This document shows positions 1-13,100 of a stretch of 64,000 bases of DNA, piece by piece; positions within the stretch are counted from its first letter, which is position 1, and each line of letters opens with the position of its first letter. The stretch is taken from NCBI GenBank assembly GCA_003864495.1, contig ML133421.1, positions 2,976,001 to 3,040,000 on the forward strand, read 5' to 3'. Under the pieces are notes generated by a model. The model did not search any database. It saw only the letters and a list, made by a program, of their open reading frames with translations, and was not told the origin of the DNA. The translations under genes and the position numbers were made by a program. This DNA is from Nemopilema nomurai. Lineage: Eukaryota > Cnidaria > Scyphozoa > Rhizostomeae > Rhizostomatidae.

Positions 1-1645
1 GTTGGTTTGATAATGTTATGAGTAAAATAAATCTTGTCGTGGTTTAGCAGATAGAGTCAAATGACTGCAAGATCTTCGCAACCAATTTTCATAGCTTAAT
101 AAAATCTTCTTGAGTCATTATCCTGCCAAGCTCAAGAGGAAATAAAATGTCAATTGTCGATCAAAACTACCTACGCTTTTTCGGCCTTCTTCCGCCAGTG
201 GCTGCTGCAACCAGCGCCGAATTCATGTTTATTCCCTTGAGGTCTCTCAATAGCTTGCTACCGAAAATCGGGCTTCCAAACAACTACCTGGATGTCTTGA
301 CGCTCAAAGTTTCTTCTGCCCTTCCCGTTGTCAAGTGTTTACGAAACGCGTCAACCTTTTGCCTGCTGGGTACCTACGAACTTCTTTGATGCTCCGCGCC
401 AAGTTTTGCATTCGATCAATGCTCACATTATGGGTTTACAAGTTGATCGGCTTACATTTATAAGCTGATTCGTGTCACTGCGCAGCAGCTAATGGGAACA
501 AGTTCAGTTTTATTGTACCTCTCTTCTGAAAGGAAAGCTTAAATTGACCACATTATGGTGCTTTTGTCATTCTGCATAATCGAATTGACCTTGTGTCATT
601 CCATGTTCCAAAGTCGTATGACGTTGATCAACAAGCACATGAAACACTCCAACCACTGTTATTCAATCTTTGCTTTAGTTGCAACAACAACAGTACCAAG
701 GCAGGGTTGGGCCTTCTCTTTTCATTTGCAAAACTTGTGTGTACTTGAATGACAGTACACTAAATCACCCGGAAAACGACCGATCTGCTTCAGGCCACAT
801 GACAAACAGACATCACGATGCCCCGGGTCTAGTGACAGCCGATGGAAAAACAGAAAACATTAGTGTTACTCGGAAAGATAGAAAAAAGAAGTCCATATCT
901 ATGCTGCACTCTTAATAGAGTCAAGCGTGAAATTCCTTGACGACCCAGGCTACATGTTCTGTTGAGAGGAAACCTTAAGCGCACTTAAGGGGCAGATCAT
1001 AAAGCTTATTACCGAAAATTAATTGGGATAGATTGGCACTGAAGTCCTTGGCCAATGTCAGTTGCTCATGGTGCTGTTCCAAGCTTTGGTCTCCATAGAT
1101 CAGTCCAAAACTTGTTGCTATTAAGCACGTCATTCTTGTATTTTGATTCTGATGATACTGCCGTAATCTAACGAAATTGAGTATAGACATACGTCTATCA
1201 AATCTTTCACTCAGGATTATGTTGCTGTGCTGGCGAAGGCAATGCTACAACCATTCGTGTCAGTGAAAATGAAGGCACGAGAAACGTTTCGAATGGCCAG
1301 CGTGGACCGGCAATTCTTCGATTGGAGGAGGATGGCACGAGCTGAAAGGTCACTTGCATAGCATCCATGTGACAACTTTACTTTTCTTCGACAAAACAGA
1401 GTCTCATAAAAGATATTCACAAATAAGGTAATTTTGGATAGCAGTTTATAAAAGAAAAGAGCTCGGCAAGGGCGCAAGTGAGAGGTGTGTGAAATTTTTA
1501 GATGCTCACTATAAGAGTTGTACAGGACATTGACGATGAGCTGGAAATTTCAATCAAAATTTCACAATATGTTATCGTTTTAGAGTACTAAATATATAGT
1601 GCTTTTTTAGTCTATTAGGCATTATCACATAAGCACAAGCAATTT
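1..1645. other. Non-coding stretch, nothing recognised
   Basis: This stretch has no open frame longer than about 100 codons and no motif I recognise. The minus strand between roughly 385 and 150 has a basic, coding-like reading broken by an internal stop. It ends in a run of Arg and Lys and could be an eroded mobile-element fragment, but I cannot name a family. The remainder looks like ordinary AT-rich intergenic or intronic DNA. Confidence 0.5.
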
Positions 1646-1857
1646 ATGATTAATGTGTTTATGATTAATATGTTTATGTTTAATATGTTTATGATTAATA
1701 TGTTTATGATTAATATGTTTATGATTAATATGTTTATGATTAACATGTTTACGATTAATATGTTTATGATTAATATGTTTATGATTAATATGTTTATGAT
1801 TAATGTGTTTATGATTAATGTGTTTATGATTAATAAGTTTATGATTAATGATTGTTT
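1646..1857. repeat. 15-bp minisatellite, about 13 units
   Basis: The unit is ATGATTAATATGTTT with single-base variants (T/C, A/G), repeated without change of length about 13 times and then decaying after 1840. Because 15 is a multiple of 3, both strands stay open: the plus strand reads as repeated Met-Ile-Asn-Met-Phe and the minus strand as repeated Leu-Ile-Ile-Asn-Ile. These readings are by-products of the repeat and not genes. The array lies directly upstream of the transposase relic that begins near 1880. Confidence 0.93.
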
Positions 1858-1879
1858 ATGATTTTCTGCTTTCCCGCAG

Positions 1880-3780
1880 GATGCTTGCTCGGAAGCTGTT
1901 TCTGACACACAGCAAGAAGACGATGCTCAGAGAGATTCAGACTTTGAGGTCGATCAAGAAGACGATACTCCAATTCCTTGGATGTCCCGCATGTTTTTCT
2001 GGAGGCAACTTCATCCTTTCTACTGACAGGTGCAAAGAACAGCCTTAATCAGCTGCAGGTGAATAGTCCAAAACCTGATGCATCAAATGTAAAAGAATTC
2101 ATCCCCATAAGTAGAGATTCAGGTAGCAGATGTAAAATTCTTACAGACGAAGACAGAAAATTCTTCATCAACTTAGGACCCTCATTCAAAGCAATGCTGG
2201 TTCTCTTCGGAGTGGTTTCTTGAAATTCCCCATTTAGAATATTCTATTGTCAAAGATACTGCTTTCCTTTCGCCTGTCAGCTATTTCCAACTGGAGTTGG
2301 ACATGACAAATGTTATTATGCTTGGGCAGTGGAAGGCATTCTTTAATGGCAAATGAAGGGCAGAGGGAATTCAAGGCAAAGAAAGTTAGCCGGCCACTTT
2401 TCAATCAAAAGTCATAAAGCTTTGCTTGACGCGTTGGTTGCATTTCAACAAAAGTTTGGTGACAAATCACATCACATAGACAAAATCTTGGATAAAGAAC
2501 AGATAAATATTTGCATAGAAGCTGAGCAGCAAAGAAATCGAGAAGATATCAAGATTTTAATAGATATTGCACGCGTTTTGGCCCATCAAGGTTTGTCTTT
2601 CAGTTGATATGGATCTGAAAGTGAAAGCAAATTCCATCAACTGATACTGCTGATCGCAAGACACTCCATTGTCAAAAAGCTGGTTAGACAAGGCAACCTG
2701 CAACATGCAACATATCTCAACTGGAATTGACAAAATGAATTGTGGAGCTATTAGCTGACTATGTAAACGAGATAATTAAATCAGAGGTTGAAGTGTCACA
2801 GTTTGTCTCATTTGTAGCTGACACTACGCCAGATGCGTCACACCTTGATCAACTCTCTGTAATTCTACCTTACGCCACTCCTTCGCGTGCTATACTTCAC
2901 AAAGACAGCATCAGCAATAGGTGGCAATAGGTTGGTATTAGCCACAAATATAACAAGACTGGAGACGGGCAAGCAAAGGCCATTCTAACATCACTTTGCA
3001 ACAAAGAATTCAACACTGCGTCAATGTGTATCAACCCCACAATTACACGGCTTCTAAATCAGGAAAATTTAACAACACTTTAAAATATTTAAGGGCGAAT
3101 AAAGATGCCATAAATCGTCAAATGGATGCTGCCATTGCTTATAGTGTTGAACGTGGTCCTGATGCTCAATCTGAGTTTGTAATGAACCACGAAAGACAAG
3201 TGGCACCACAAAGAATTGATGATGCCCCAGAAACTACAATCCATTTGGATTTCACAGCATCTTACCGGAAAGAATTTCTGCAAGTGCTCGACGCCCAGAT
3301 ATAATTGCTTGATGATAACTTAAAACGGCTTTAAAGATTATTGAGCCCGCACTTTCACTACTGAAACCTCGATATGAGAGCGAAATGGTTTTCAGGGGTG
3401 TGTCATCACGCAACTTTTTCCGACAACCAGATAAAGACTCGCTTGAGGTGGAGTTAAAAGTTTTTTGCAACCATTGCTCTATTTCAAAACCAAACATTAC
3501 TTAAATTCCAGATGCCTTTAATTATTGTTTGGAATACAAAAATATTTTTCCATTAAAAGGAGGTGTTTTAAGCTTATCCTAACAGCTCCAGTGACGTCTG
3601 CTTCAAGCTAACGTAGCTTTTCAAAGCGTCAACGTATTAAAACTCCAATTCGAAGTATCATTAATCAGGAAAGGCTTCTAAATCTTGACACTGGGATGCG
3701 AAAAAAGTTAAAGCGGATCGAATTGTTCTCGATCACATTGCTACGAAATGGGCAAAACTGCCAAACAGTGTATATCTAAT
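1880..3780 (+). pseudogene. Decayed hAT/ZMYM1-like (DUF4371) transposase
   Basis: Fragments in the family order can be read across several plus-strand frames. An acidic N-terminal piece lies near 1915-1980. A SEWFLEIPHLEYSIVKDTAF block (about 2203-2262) shifts frame into a C-x-x-x-x-C-x-L-F piece near 2262-2290. A DUF4371-type block runs 2353-2607 and ends in ARVLAHQGLSF. The block at 2742-2930 contains SFVADTTPDASHLDQLSVIL, the counterpart of the family's D-E-T-x-D-x-S-x-x-E-Q segment. A middle region covers 2996-3304. A C-terminal hATC dimerisation block near 3570-3770 reads LTAPVTSASS, stop, RSFSKRQRIKTPIRS. The TAA at 3609-3611 replaces the glutamate usual in the ERSFS motif. Several frameshifts and stops make it non-functional. 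In life such proteins catalyse cut-and-paste DNA transposition, and related host ZMYM proteins are domesticated copies. I found no flanking inverted repeats. Confidence 0.8.
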
Positions 3781-5775
3781 TAGCCTAAATTAAAGAAACT
3801 AGTTTAAATTTATAATGTGTCTGTTTTCCATCTTTTAGCTTTACCTATATTTACAACTAAATCTGCATTTTCACCAACATTAATTACCAAAATAAGATAG
3901 GAAGCTAGGGTTTTGTAAGTAATTGCTTGAAGAAAATGTGTTCTTAATGGCCAAATGCGCAACTTTGCTCAATAAATGAATATTGGTTTATGCTTTCGGT
4001 ACACGATATAGTCTCTATGGGCAACCTTGCATGCCTTCAAAACGAATTTGATGAATTTTTGAATGAACGACCCTAGTGCTTTTGTTGGAATGCAATTTAC
4101 TGTCAGTTATAGTTATGTTTATTCTCGTTTCCTGATATATTTTTGCGGCTTTTGACGCTTTGAAAAATTCTAGCTGCCATCGAAAACATTAACTTCTTCA
4201 TTGTTCCGTGCTATGCGAGCGCTAGATGCGCAAATTTCAGGGGGGGGGGTGCATTAGCAGCCCTGACAATATCTATTGCACAAAAGTCGGTCTGTCGTTG
4301 CGAAAACTCGGTTCCTTTAAAGAGCACCCCCCTAAAAATATTTTCATTTGCTCCCCTAAAGCTCGGTTTGATTTGTCAAAAGTAGCAGCAAGTACCAATG
4401 AATCTTTTCCAAAAGCTCAGAGTAGGGCACGTTTCCACGAATCCTTCAGAAATGAGCAATGTCTAGTGTTTCAGGTAAAGTGAATAATAGGCTCTAGCTA
4501 TGCGATATCACATTCACACCCCACCCATCGACGCTTGCACAGGATCGAGGCTGCATTTGCAGCAAGCAAGTAGAACCTGAACTCCTTCCAATTATTTCCA
4601 CTGCGTGAGGCAATTGCCGAGGTCACGTCTACATTCCATCTCAGTTAATGCTGAAAAATATGAAGTTTATTAAGGTCCGCCTTTTTCTAATCTAAGTCTT
4701 AGCTAGCTTCACTAGTGACGTACAAGGTGCCACTGTATGGCATAAATGTTTTTCTTTTGTAATGCGAGAGAAGGAGAACAAGCTAAACGATACCAATATA
4801 GTGGAAGAAGCGAATAACAGAAAATGTACATTAAAGCCATAAATACATGCAAGTACATCAAGATTTTATTCGTTGAACATAAGAACAGCAAGAACATAAT
4901 CCAACGTCAGCATAATTGAACTGGGTCTCCTTCCATACCATAGGCTTCGTTTCCAGCCAGAGTTGTCGCTCTTTGTCTTCAGTATGCACACGTTTGCTGC
5001 CGAAGCGCTCGTGTGAGGTTCCATTCCGTAATCTTTTTATCGATCAAAGTAGAAACCAAATAGCATAATTAAAGAGCATAAAAGAGCATAATTAGTTATG
5101 GGAGGCAAATTTAGGTCCCTGAACCAAGCTGAAATTAAACGTTTGGATTCGCGCAAAATTTCGATTCGATTGAAATCCAATGCCGTAACTTTGTGGTAGG
5201 GTGAAAGACTCATGATTTGCCCACTACAACAGACTTCAGTGTTCAAAAGAGAGCTAAGTAAAGCGAATCAAACGCTTTCAATATGCTTACCAGCGGGTAG
5301 AGTCTTGGGACCTCCGTTGTGAAAAGTCTCCCGCACAAACATTATCATGAAAAAATCCCACGTAAAGAGATTACAGCGCGGGAGACAACGTCGTTGCCGA
5401 CAGAGCTGCTGCAAAATCTCCTTGAATTTCCCTTTTGCAATGCGCTGTCTTCATTGCTGCTGTCACCGATCCCTTTAAAGCCAGATTATTTAGAGACAAG
5501 CTATAGAGAACCCCCCAAACAATTTAAATATGCTCTATTTCACAAGCTTTCAAGCCGGTTTACAGCATTTTGAAGATATGATGGCTGGATCACTTCCTTC
5601 TAGATCTCGGCCTGGTCCTTCATTATTCTTCACAGGATATACAACTCCTCTTTCCTTCTTACAATATGCCTAAATGCAGAAGATTGATCTCCTTGCACAC
5701 AAAGGATTCATATATCTCACTCTAAATGTAGCTTGAGTAAAAACTTAAGCTTTAATACCACCGATCTGACTTGTA

Positions 5776-8439
5776 ACCTTTCCTCCGTGTTCGCTTCCTT
5801 CCTTTCATGTTCACTTTCCTCCTTTCATGTTCACTTCTCCTTCCATTGTGTTTACTTTCCTCCTTTCGTGTTCACTTTCCTCCTTTTATGTCCCCTTCTC
5901 CTTCTTTTGTGTTCACTTTCCTCCTTTCATGTTCACTCCTCCTTCTTTTGTGTTCACTTTCCTCCTTTTATGTCCCCTTCTCCTTCTTTTGTGTTCACTT
6001 TCCTCCTTTCGTGTTCACTTTCCTCCTTTCATGTTCACTTCTCCTTCTTTTGTGTTCACTTTCCTCCTTTCGTGTTCACTTTCCTCCTTTCATGTTCACT
6101 TCTCCTTCTTTTGTGCTCACTTTCCTCCTTTCGTGTTCACTTTCCTCCTTTTATGTCCCCTTCTCCTTCTCTTGTGTTCACTTTCCTCCTTTCGTGTTCA
6201 CTTTCCTCCTTTTATGTCCCCTTCTCCTCCTTTCGTGTTCACTTTCCTCCTTTTATGTCCCCTTCTCCTTCTTTTGTGTTCACTTTCCTCCTTTCATGTT
6301 CACTTTCCTCCTTTCATGTTCACTTCTCCTCCTTTTATGTCCCCTTCTCCTTCTTTTGTGTCCACTTCCCCCTTTCATGTTCACTTCTCCTTCTTTTGTG
6401 TTCACTTTTCTCCTTTCATGTTCACTTCTCCTCCTGTCATGTTCACTTTCCTCCTTTCATGTTCACTTCTCCTTCTTTTGTGTTCACTTTTCTCCTTTCA
6501 TGTCCACTTCTCTATCTTTTGTGTTCACTTTCCTCCTTTTATGTCCCCTTCTCCTTCTTTTGTGTTCACTTTCCTCCTTTCATGTTCACTTTCCTCCTTT
6601 CGTGTTCACTTTCCTCCTTTTATGTCCCCTTCTCCTCCTTTCGTGTTCACTTTCCTCCTTTTATGTCCACTTATCCTTCTTTTGTGTCCACTTCCCCCTT
6701 TCATGTTCACTTCTCCTTCTTTTGTGTTCACTTTTCTCCTTTCATGTTCACTTCTCCTCCTGTCATGTTCACTTTCCTCCTTTCATGTTCACTTCTCCTT
6801 CTTTTGTGTTCACTTTTCTCCTTTCATGTCCACTTCTCTATCTTTTGTGTTCACTTTCCTCCTTTTATGTCCCCTTCTCCTCCTTTTGTGTTCACTTTCC
6901 TCCTTTCATGTTCACTCCTCCTTCTTTTGTGTTCACTTTCCTCCTTTCATGTTCACTTCTACTCCTGTCATGTTCACTTTCCTCCTTTCGTGTTCACTTC
7001 TCCTTCTTTTGTGTTCACTTTCCTCCTTTCGTGTTCACTTTCCTCCTTTCATGTTCACTTCTCCTTCTTTTGTGTTCACTTTCCTCCTTTCGTGTTCACT
7101 TTCCTCCTTTCATGTTCACTTCTCCTTCTTTTGTGTTCACTTTCCTCCTTTTATGTCCCCTTCTCCTTCTTTTGTGTTCACTTTCCTCCTTTCATGTTCA
7201 CTTTCCTCCTTTCGTGTTCACTTTCCTCCTTTTATGTCCCCTTCTCCTCCTTTCGTGTTCACTTTCCTCCTTTTATGTCCACTTATCCTTCTTTTGTGTC
7301 CACTTCCCCCTTTCATGTTCACTTCTCCTTCTTTTGTGTTCACTTTTCTCCTTTCATGTTCACTTCTCCTCCTGTCATGTTCACTTTCCTCCTTTCATGT
7401 TCACTTCTCCTTCTTTTGTGTTCACTTTTCTCCTTTCATGTCCACTTCTCTATCTTTTGTGTTCACTTTCCTCCTTTTATGTCCCCTTCTCCTTCTTTTG
7501 TGTTCACTTTCCTCCTTTCATGTTCACTTTCCTCCTTTCGTGTTCACTTCTCCTCCTTTTATGTCCCCTTCTCCTTCTTTTGTGTTCACTTTCCTCCTTT
7601 CATGTTTACTTCTCCTTCTTTTGTGTTCACTTTTCTCCTTTCATGTTCACTTCTCCTCCTATCATGTTCACTTTCCTCCTTTCATGTTCACTTCTCCTTC
7701 TTTTGTGTTCACTTTTCTCCTTTCATGTCCACTTCTTCTTCTTTTGTGTTCACTTTCCTCCTTTCATGTTTAATTCTCCTCCTTTCGTGTTCACTTTCCT
7801 CCTTTTATGTCCACTTCTCCTTCTTTTGTGTTCACTTTCCTCCTTTCATGTTTAATTCTCCTCCTTTCGTGTTCACTTTTCTCCTTTCATGTTTACTTCT
7901 CCTCCTGTCATGTTCACTTTCCTCCTTTCATGTCCACTTCTCCTTATTTTGTGTTCACTCTCCTCCTTTCATGTTCACTTTCCTCCGTGTTCGCTTTCTT
8001 CCTTTCATGTTCACTTCTCTTTCTTTTGTTTTCACTTTTCCCCTTTCATGTCCATATCTGCTTCTTTTGTGTTCACTTTCCTCCTTTCATGTCCACTTCT
8101 CCTTCTTTTGTGTTCGCTTTCCTCCTTTCATGTTCACTTCTCCTTCTTTTGTGTTCACTTTCCTCCTGTCATGTTCACTTTCCTCCTTTCATGTCCACTT
8201 CTCCTTATTTTGTGTTCACTCTCCTCCGTGTTCGCTTTCTTCCTTTCATGTTCACTTCTCTTTCTTTTGTTTTCACTTTTCCCCTTTCATGTCCATATCT
8301 GCTTCTTTTGTGTTCACTTTCTTCCTTTCATGTTCACTTCTCCTTCTTTTATGCTCTTTTCTCCCGTTCGTGTTCACCTTTTTCCCTTCATGTTCATTAT
8401 CTCCACTTTCATGTCTACTTTATTACCATCGCGTTCATG
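5776..8439. repeat. 20/21-bp pyrimidine-rich minisatellite, copy 1
   Basis: The array mixes units such as TTCACTTTCCTCCTTTCATG (20 bp) and TTCACTTCTCCTTCTTTTGTG (21 bp), together with TCCCC and TCCAC variants. The plus strand is almost entirely C and T except for the CAC, ATG and GTG positions. No TAA, TAG or TGA arises within units, and unit lengths are not multiples of 3. All three plus frames therefore stay open for hundreds of codons, up to 952 in one frame. The translations are low-complexity Phe/Ser/Leu/Cys/Pro strings with no domain, so I treat the array as non-coding. Confidence 0.95.
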
Positions 8440-8830
8440 CCCCCCCCCCCTTCATGCTAACTTCTCGTTCTTTATCTGTGCTTGCATTCCTCTCTATCTC
8501 TTCATTCCTCACACTTATCTTTAAATGTGATGTGACTTCACGCCCTGATTTTGATGTGTCACCTGTCTTCTTTGAGACAACCGTTCTCTAGACATTTTAC
8601 TATAGACAATCATTCTCTACACAACTTGTACTATGTTTATTGATTTCCGGATAAGATATTCCGACCAATATGGGAAAACGTTTTGCCGGAAGTGTGAAAA
8701 TGACACATTTTTGGCAAAAGATAAAAATCCATTGTGTACATTTACTCGTCTGTTTGATTTCTCCTTTGATTTTAATTAGAAGGAACGGGACCTAAATGTT
8801 GACAGTGTCATCACCAATGTGGGGTGCAAA

Positions 8831-8992
8831 AGATAAAAAGTGGTTCACTTTATTGCCTGACAGACTACACCATTCAATTGGGACTATGCCTAGGCCGCTG
8901 TTGGCTTTAATAGATAAGGAGTGGCTACCTTTTACTCTCTGATTTGCTACACCAGTCGATTAAGATTATATTTGGCTCAATATGATTTAAAG
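8831..8992. repeat. Degenerate 81-bp tandem pair in the macrosatellite arm
   Basis: Two adjacent blocks, starting AGATAAAAAGTGG (8831) and AGATAAGGAGTGG (8912), align over their length. They share CTACACCA, TCxATT and GATTAT-like segments at matching positions. A third, weaker block may start at 8719. The pair recurs in the other copies, starting near 15072 and 21304. Confidence 0.6.
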
Positions 8993-10170
8993 AGAAGAAT
9001 TATTCAAATGTCATGATGGGCAAGAGTCACTTCTAATCATTGAGGTCATTTGAGGATTTGCAAATGATAGTTTGTGTTAAGAAACGCAAGTAAGTAGTAT
9101 TGTGATTTTCATAAAAGTTGCAAGAGTATTGCTTTGTTGCAGCAAAGCCTTTACCTTGCCATGACGTTTAGCAAGGAGATTAGTTTTTTGATTAACTAAG
9201 AACTAAACGGACCACGAAAAACTTTGAAGGTCACTACTGAACAGGACATTTTTGTCAGAAATACTGAATGTAACTTGTCCTAACATTCTTGCTTTTTCTT
9301 TCAGCCACTTACTAGATAGTGAACGAACTATGCAAGGCACCTAAGTAAATTTAAGTTAATGTGCCAAAAGTAAAGAAAGCTAGCACCCAAAATCTTACGA
9401 TCACAATGAGATAAGGGGAAGATGTTGAAAAGTATATAAAGAACTACATTCAATGAGAGACCCTTTCCACCTTATATAGCAAAAATCATACACAACAAAG
9501 TGAATATTAAAAAGCTAGAAGTGAAGCAAACCATCCCAAAACTAGCAAAGGAAACACAATGAGTGAAGTATCGGAAATATCATATGGAATTCCTGCGAAT
9601 CGCACAGTAAAGGGGTGGCGAGCTTATTGCTGGTGAATACTTTTAATACAGGTCTGTCAAAGTAGCCAACATAACATTGTATGCAGAAATTAGATCAGGT
9701 AGATATCATATACAATTGGAATCCTACTTAATATTTTGAGAAACTGCTAGCTGGAAATAGAATGAGCAAAGTTGTGTCCAAGATATGTTTCAATATGTCA
9801 AACTGAGTTTCTTGTGAAGAGAATAGTCTGTAGAAAAGGAAAATTCGTTAAACCTTTCATCCATGATGTAAAAATTGAAATGCCAAAAAGTGTTTCATGC
9901 CTCTAGATGGAGAGGTTAATATCGAGTGTTAAACTGTCCAAATGAAAGGGGAAAAGACGACTCAGCTTTTAAAGCAATGTCAGACAGGGCTATGACTAGG
10001 GCTTGGCTTATATATATGTATAGCAATGAACTAACAAGCAGGGCCCTACTGAGCTTGTTGTGGGTACAGTACATTACAGTAGGGACATATGTTTTATATG
10101 GCCTTTTCGCAAGGTTACACATGTTTCAGAGTTTTTGAAAGGGCGGTTACAGGCCAGTTACAGCCAGGAC

Positions 10171-13100
10171 ATGTGTTCTTAATGGCCAAATGCGCAACTT
10201 TGCTCAATAAATGAATATTGGTTTATGCTTTCGGTACACGATATAGTCTCTATGGGCAACCTTGCATGCCTTCAAAACGAATTTGATGAATTTTTGAATG
10301 AACGACCCTAGTGCTTTTGTTGGAATGCAATTTACTGTCAGTTATAGTTATGTTTATTCTCGTTTCCTGATATATTTTTGCGGCTTTTGACGCTTTGAAA
10401 AATTCTAGCTGCCATCGAAAACATTAACTTCTTCATTGTTCCGTGCTATGCGAGCGCTAGATGCGCAAATTTCAGGGGGGGGGGTGCATTAGCAGCCCTG
10501 ACAATATCTATTGCACAAAAGTCGGTCTGTCGTTGCGAAAACTCGGTTCCTTTAAAGAGCACCCCCCTAAAAATATTTTCATTTGCTCCCCTAAAGCTCG
10601 GTTTGATTTGTCAAAAGTAGCAGCAAGTACCAATGAATCTTTTCCAAAAGCTCAGAGTAGGGCACGTTTCCACGAATCCTTCAGAAATGAGCAATGTCTA
10701 GTGTTTCAGGTAAAGTGAATAATAGGCTCTAGCTATGCGATATCACATTCACACCCCACCCATCGACGCTTGCACAGGATCGAGGCTGCATTTGCAGCAA
10801 GCAAGTAGAACCTGAACTCCTTCCAATTATTTCCACTGCGTGAGGCAATTGCCGAGGTCACGTCTACATTCCATCTCAGTTAATGCTGAAAAATATGAAG
10901 TTTATTAAGGTCCGCCTTTTTCTAATCTAAGTCTTAGCTAGCTTCACTAGTGACGTACAAGGTGCCACTGTATGGCATAAATGTTTTTCTTTTGTAATGC
11001 GAGAGAAGGAGAACAAGCTAAACGATACCAATATAGTGGAAGAAGCGAATAACAGAAAATGTACATTAAAGCCATAAATACATGCAAGTACATCAAGATT
11101 TTATTCGTTGAACATAAGAACAGCAAGAACATAATCCAACGTCAGCATAATTGAACTGGGTCTCCTTCCATACCATAGGCTTCGTTTCCAGCCAGAGTTG
11201 TCGCTCTTTGTCTTCAGTATGCACACGTTTGCTGCCGAAGCGCTCGTGTGAGGTTCCATTCCGTAATCTTTTTATCGATCAAAGTAGAAACCAAATAGCA
11301 TAATTAAAGAGCATAAAAGAGCATAATTAGTTATGGGAGGCAAATTTAGGTCCCTGAACCAAGCTGAAATTAAACGTTTGGATTCGCGCAAAATTTCGAT
11401 TCGATTGAAATCCAATGCCGTAACTTTGTGGTAGGGTGAAAGACTCATGATTTGCCCACTACAACAGACTTCAGTGTTCAAAAGAGAGCTAAGTAAAGCG
11501 AATCAAACGCTTTCAATATGCTTACCAGCGGGTAGAGTCTTGGGACCTCCGTTGTGAAAAGTCTCCCGCACAAACATTATCATGAAAAAATCCCACGTAA
11601 AGAGATTACAGCGCGGGAGACAACGTCGTTGCCGACAGAGCTGCTGCAAAATCTCCTTGAATTTCCCTTTTGCAATGCGCTGTCTTCATTGCTGCTGTCA
11701 CCGATCCCTTTAAAGCCAGATTATTTAGAGACAAGCTATAGAGAACCCCCCAAACAATTTAAATATGCTCTATTTCACAAGCTTTCAAGCCGGTTTACAG
11801 CATTTTGAAGATATGATGGCTGGATCACTTCCTTCTAGATCTCGGCCTGGTCCTTCATTATTCTTCACAGGATATACAACTCCTCTTTCCTTCTTACAAT
11901 ATGCCTAAATGCAGAAGATTGATCTCCTTGCACACAAAGGATTCATATATCTCACTCTAAATGTAGCTTGAGTAAAAACTTAAGCTTTAATACCACCGAT
12001 CTGACTTGTAACCTTTCCTCCGTGTTCGCTTCCTTCCTTTCATGTTCACTTTCCTCCTTTCATGTTCACTTCTCCTTCCATTGTGTTTACTTTCCTCCTT
12101 TCGTGTTCACTTTCCTCCTTTTATGTCCCCTTCTCCTTCTTTTGTGTTCACTTTCCTCCTTTCATGTTCACTCCTCCTTCTTTTGTGTTCACTTTCCTCC
12201 TTTTATGTCCCCTTCTCCTTCTTTTGTGTTCACTTTCCTCCTTTCGTGTTCACTTTCCTCCTTTCATGTTCACTTCTCCTTCTTTTGTGTTCACTTTCCT
12301 CCTTTCGTGTTCACTTTCCTCCTTTCATGTTCACTTCTCCTTCTTTTGTGCTCACTTTCCTCCTTTCGTGTTCACTTTCCTCCTTTTATGTCCCCTTCTC
12401 CTTCTCTTGTGTTCACTTTCCTCCTTTCGTGTTCACTTTCCTCCTTTTATGTCCCCTTCTCCTCCTTTCGTGTTCACTTTCCTCCTTTTATGTCCCCTTC
12501 TCCTTCTTTTGTGTTCACTTTCCTCCTTTCATGTTCACTTTCCTCCTTTCATGTTCACTTCTCCTCCTTTTATGTCCCCTTCTCCTTCTTTTGTGTCCAC
12601 TTCCCCCCTTTCATGTTCACTTCTCCTTCTTTTGTGTTCACTTTTCTCCTTTCATGTTCACTTCTCCTCCTGTCATGTTCACTTTCCTCCTTTCATGTTC
12701 ACTTCTCCTTCTTTTGTGTTCACTTTTCTCCTTTCATGTCCACTTCTCTATCTTTTGTGTTCACTTTCCTCCTTTTATGTCCCCTTCTCCTTCTTTTGTG
12801 TTCACTTTCCTCCTTTCATGTTCACTTTCCTCCTTTCGTGTTCACTTTCCTCCTTTTATGTCCCCTTCTCCTCCTTTCGTGTTCACTTTCCTCCTTTTAT
12901 GTCCACTTATCCTTCTTTTGTGTCCACTTCCCCCCTTTCATGTTCACTTCTCCTTCTTTTGTGTTCACTTTTCTCCTTTCATGTTCACTTCTCCTCCTGT
13001 CATGTTCACTTTCCTCCTTTCATGTTCACTTCCTTCTCTTCTTTTGTGTTCACTTTTCTCCTTTCATGTCCACTTCTCTATCTTTTGTGTTCACTTTCCT

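Larger units (their letters stand above)
3936..10170. repeat. Macrosatellite unit, copy 1 (6,235 bp)
   Basis: First of three head-to-tail copies. It starts at ATGTGTTCTTAATGGCC and ends at TTACAGCCAGGAC. The internal order is a left arm (3936-5775) with a G-run near 4235, a 20/21-bp minisatellite (5776-8439), a C-run (8440-8450), and a right arm with a degenerate 81-bp tandem repeat near 8831. A TATATAAA box-like string sits at 9433-9440. No protein domain, long terminal repeat pair or terminal inverted repeat is visible, so I cannot assign a transposon class. Confidence 0.95.

Noticed and set aside
150..385. Minus-strand coding-like sequence ending in an Arg/Lys run
   Set aside because: Interrupted by a stop and not matched to any family I can name; kept only as a remark in the first feature.
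1615..1908. Minus-strand 97-codon frame and plus-strand 71-codon frame
   Set aside because: Both arise from the 15-bp minisatellite, which keeps every unit in the same codon phase.
5733..8591. Open frame of 952 codons, and overlapping frames of 682 and 648 codons, plus their equivalents in copies 2 and 3
   Set aside because: They are translations of a stop-free 20/21-bp minisatellite whose period is not a multiple of three. All three frames are open, the composition is low-complexity and the frames change between copies with single-base indels.
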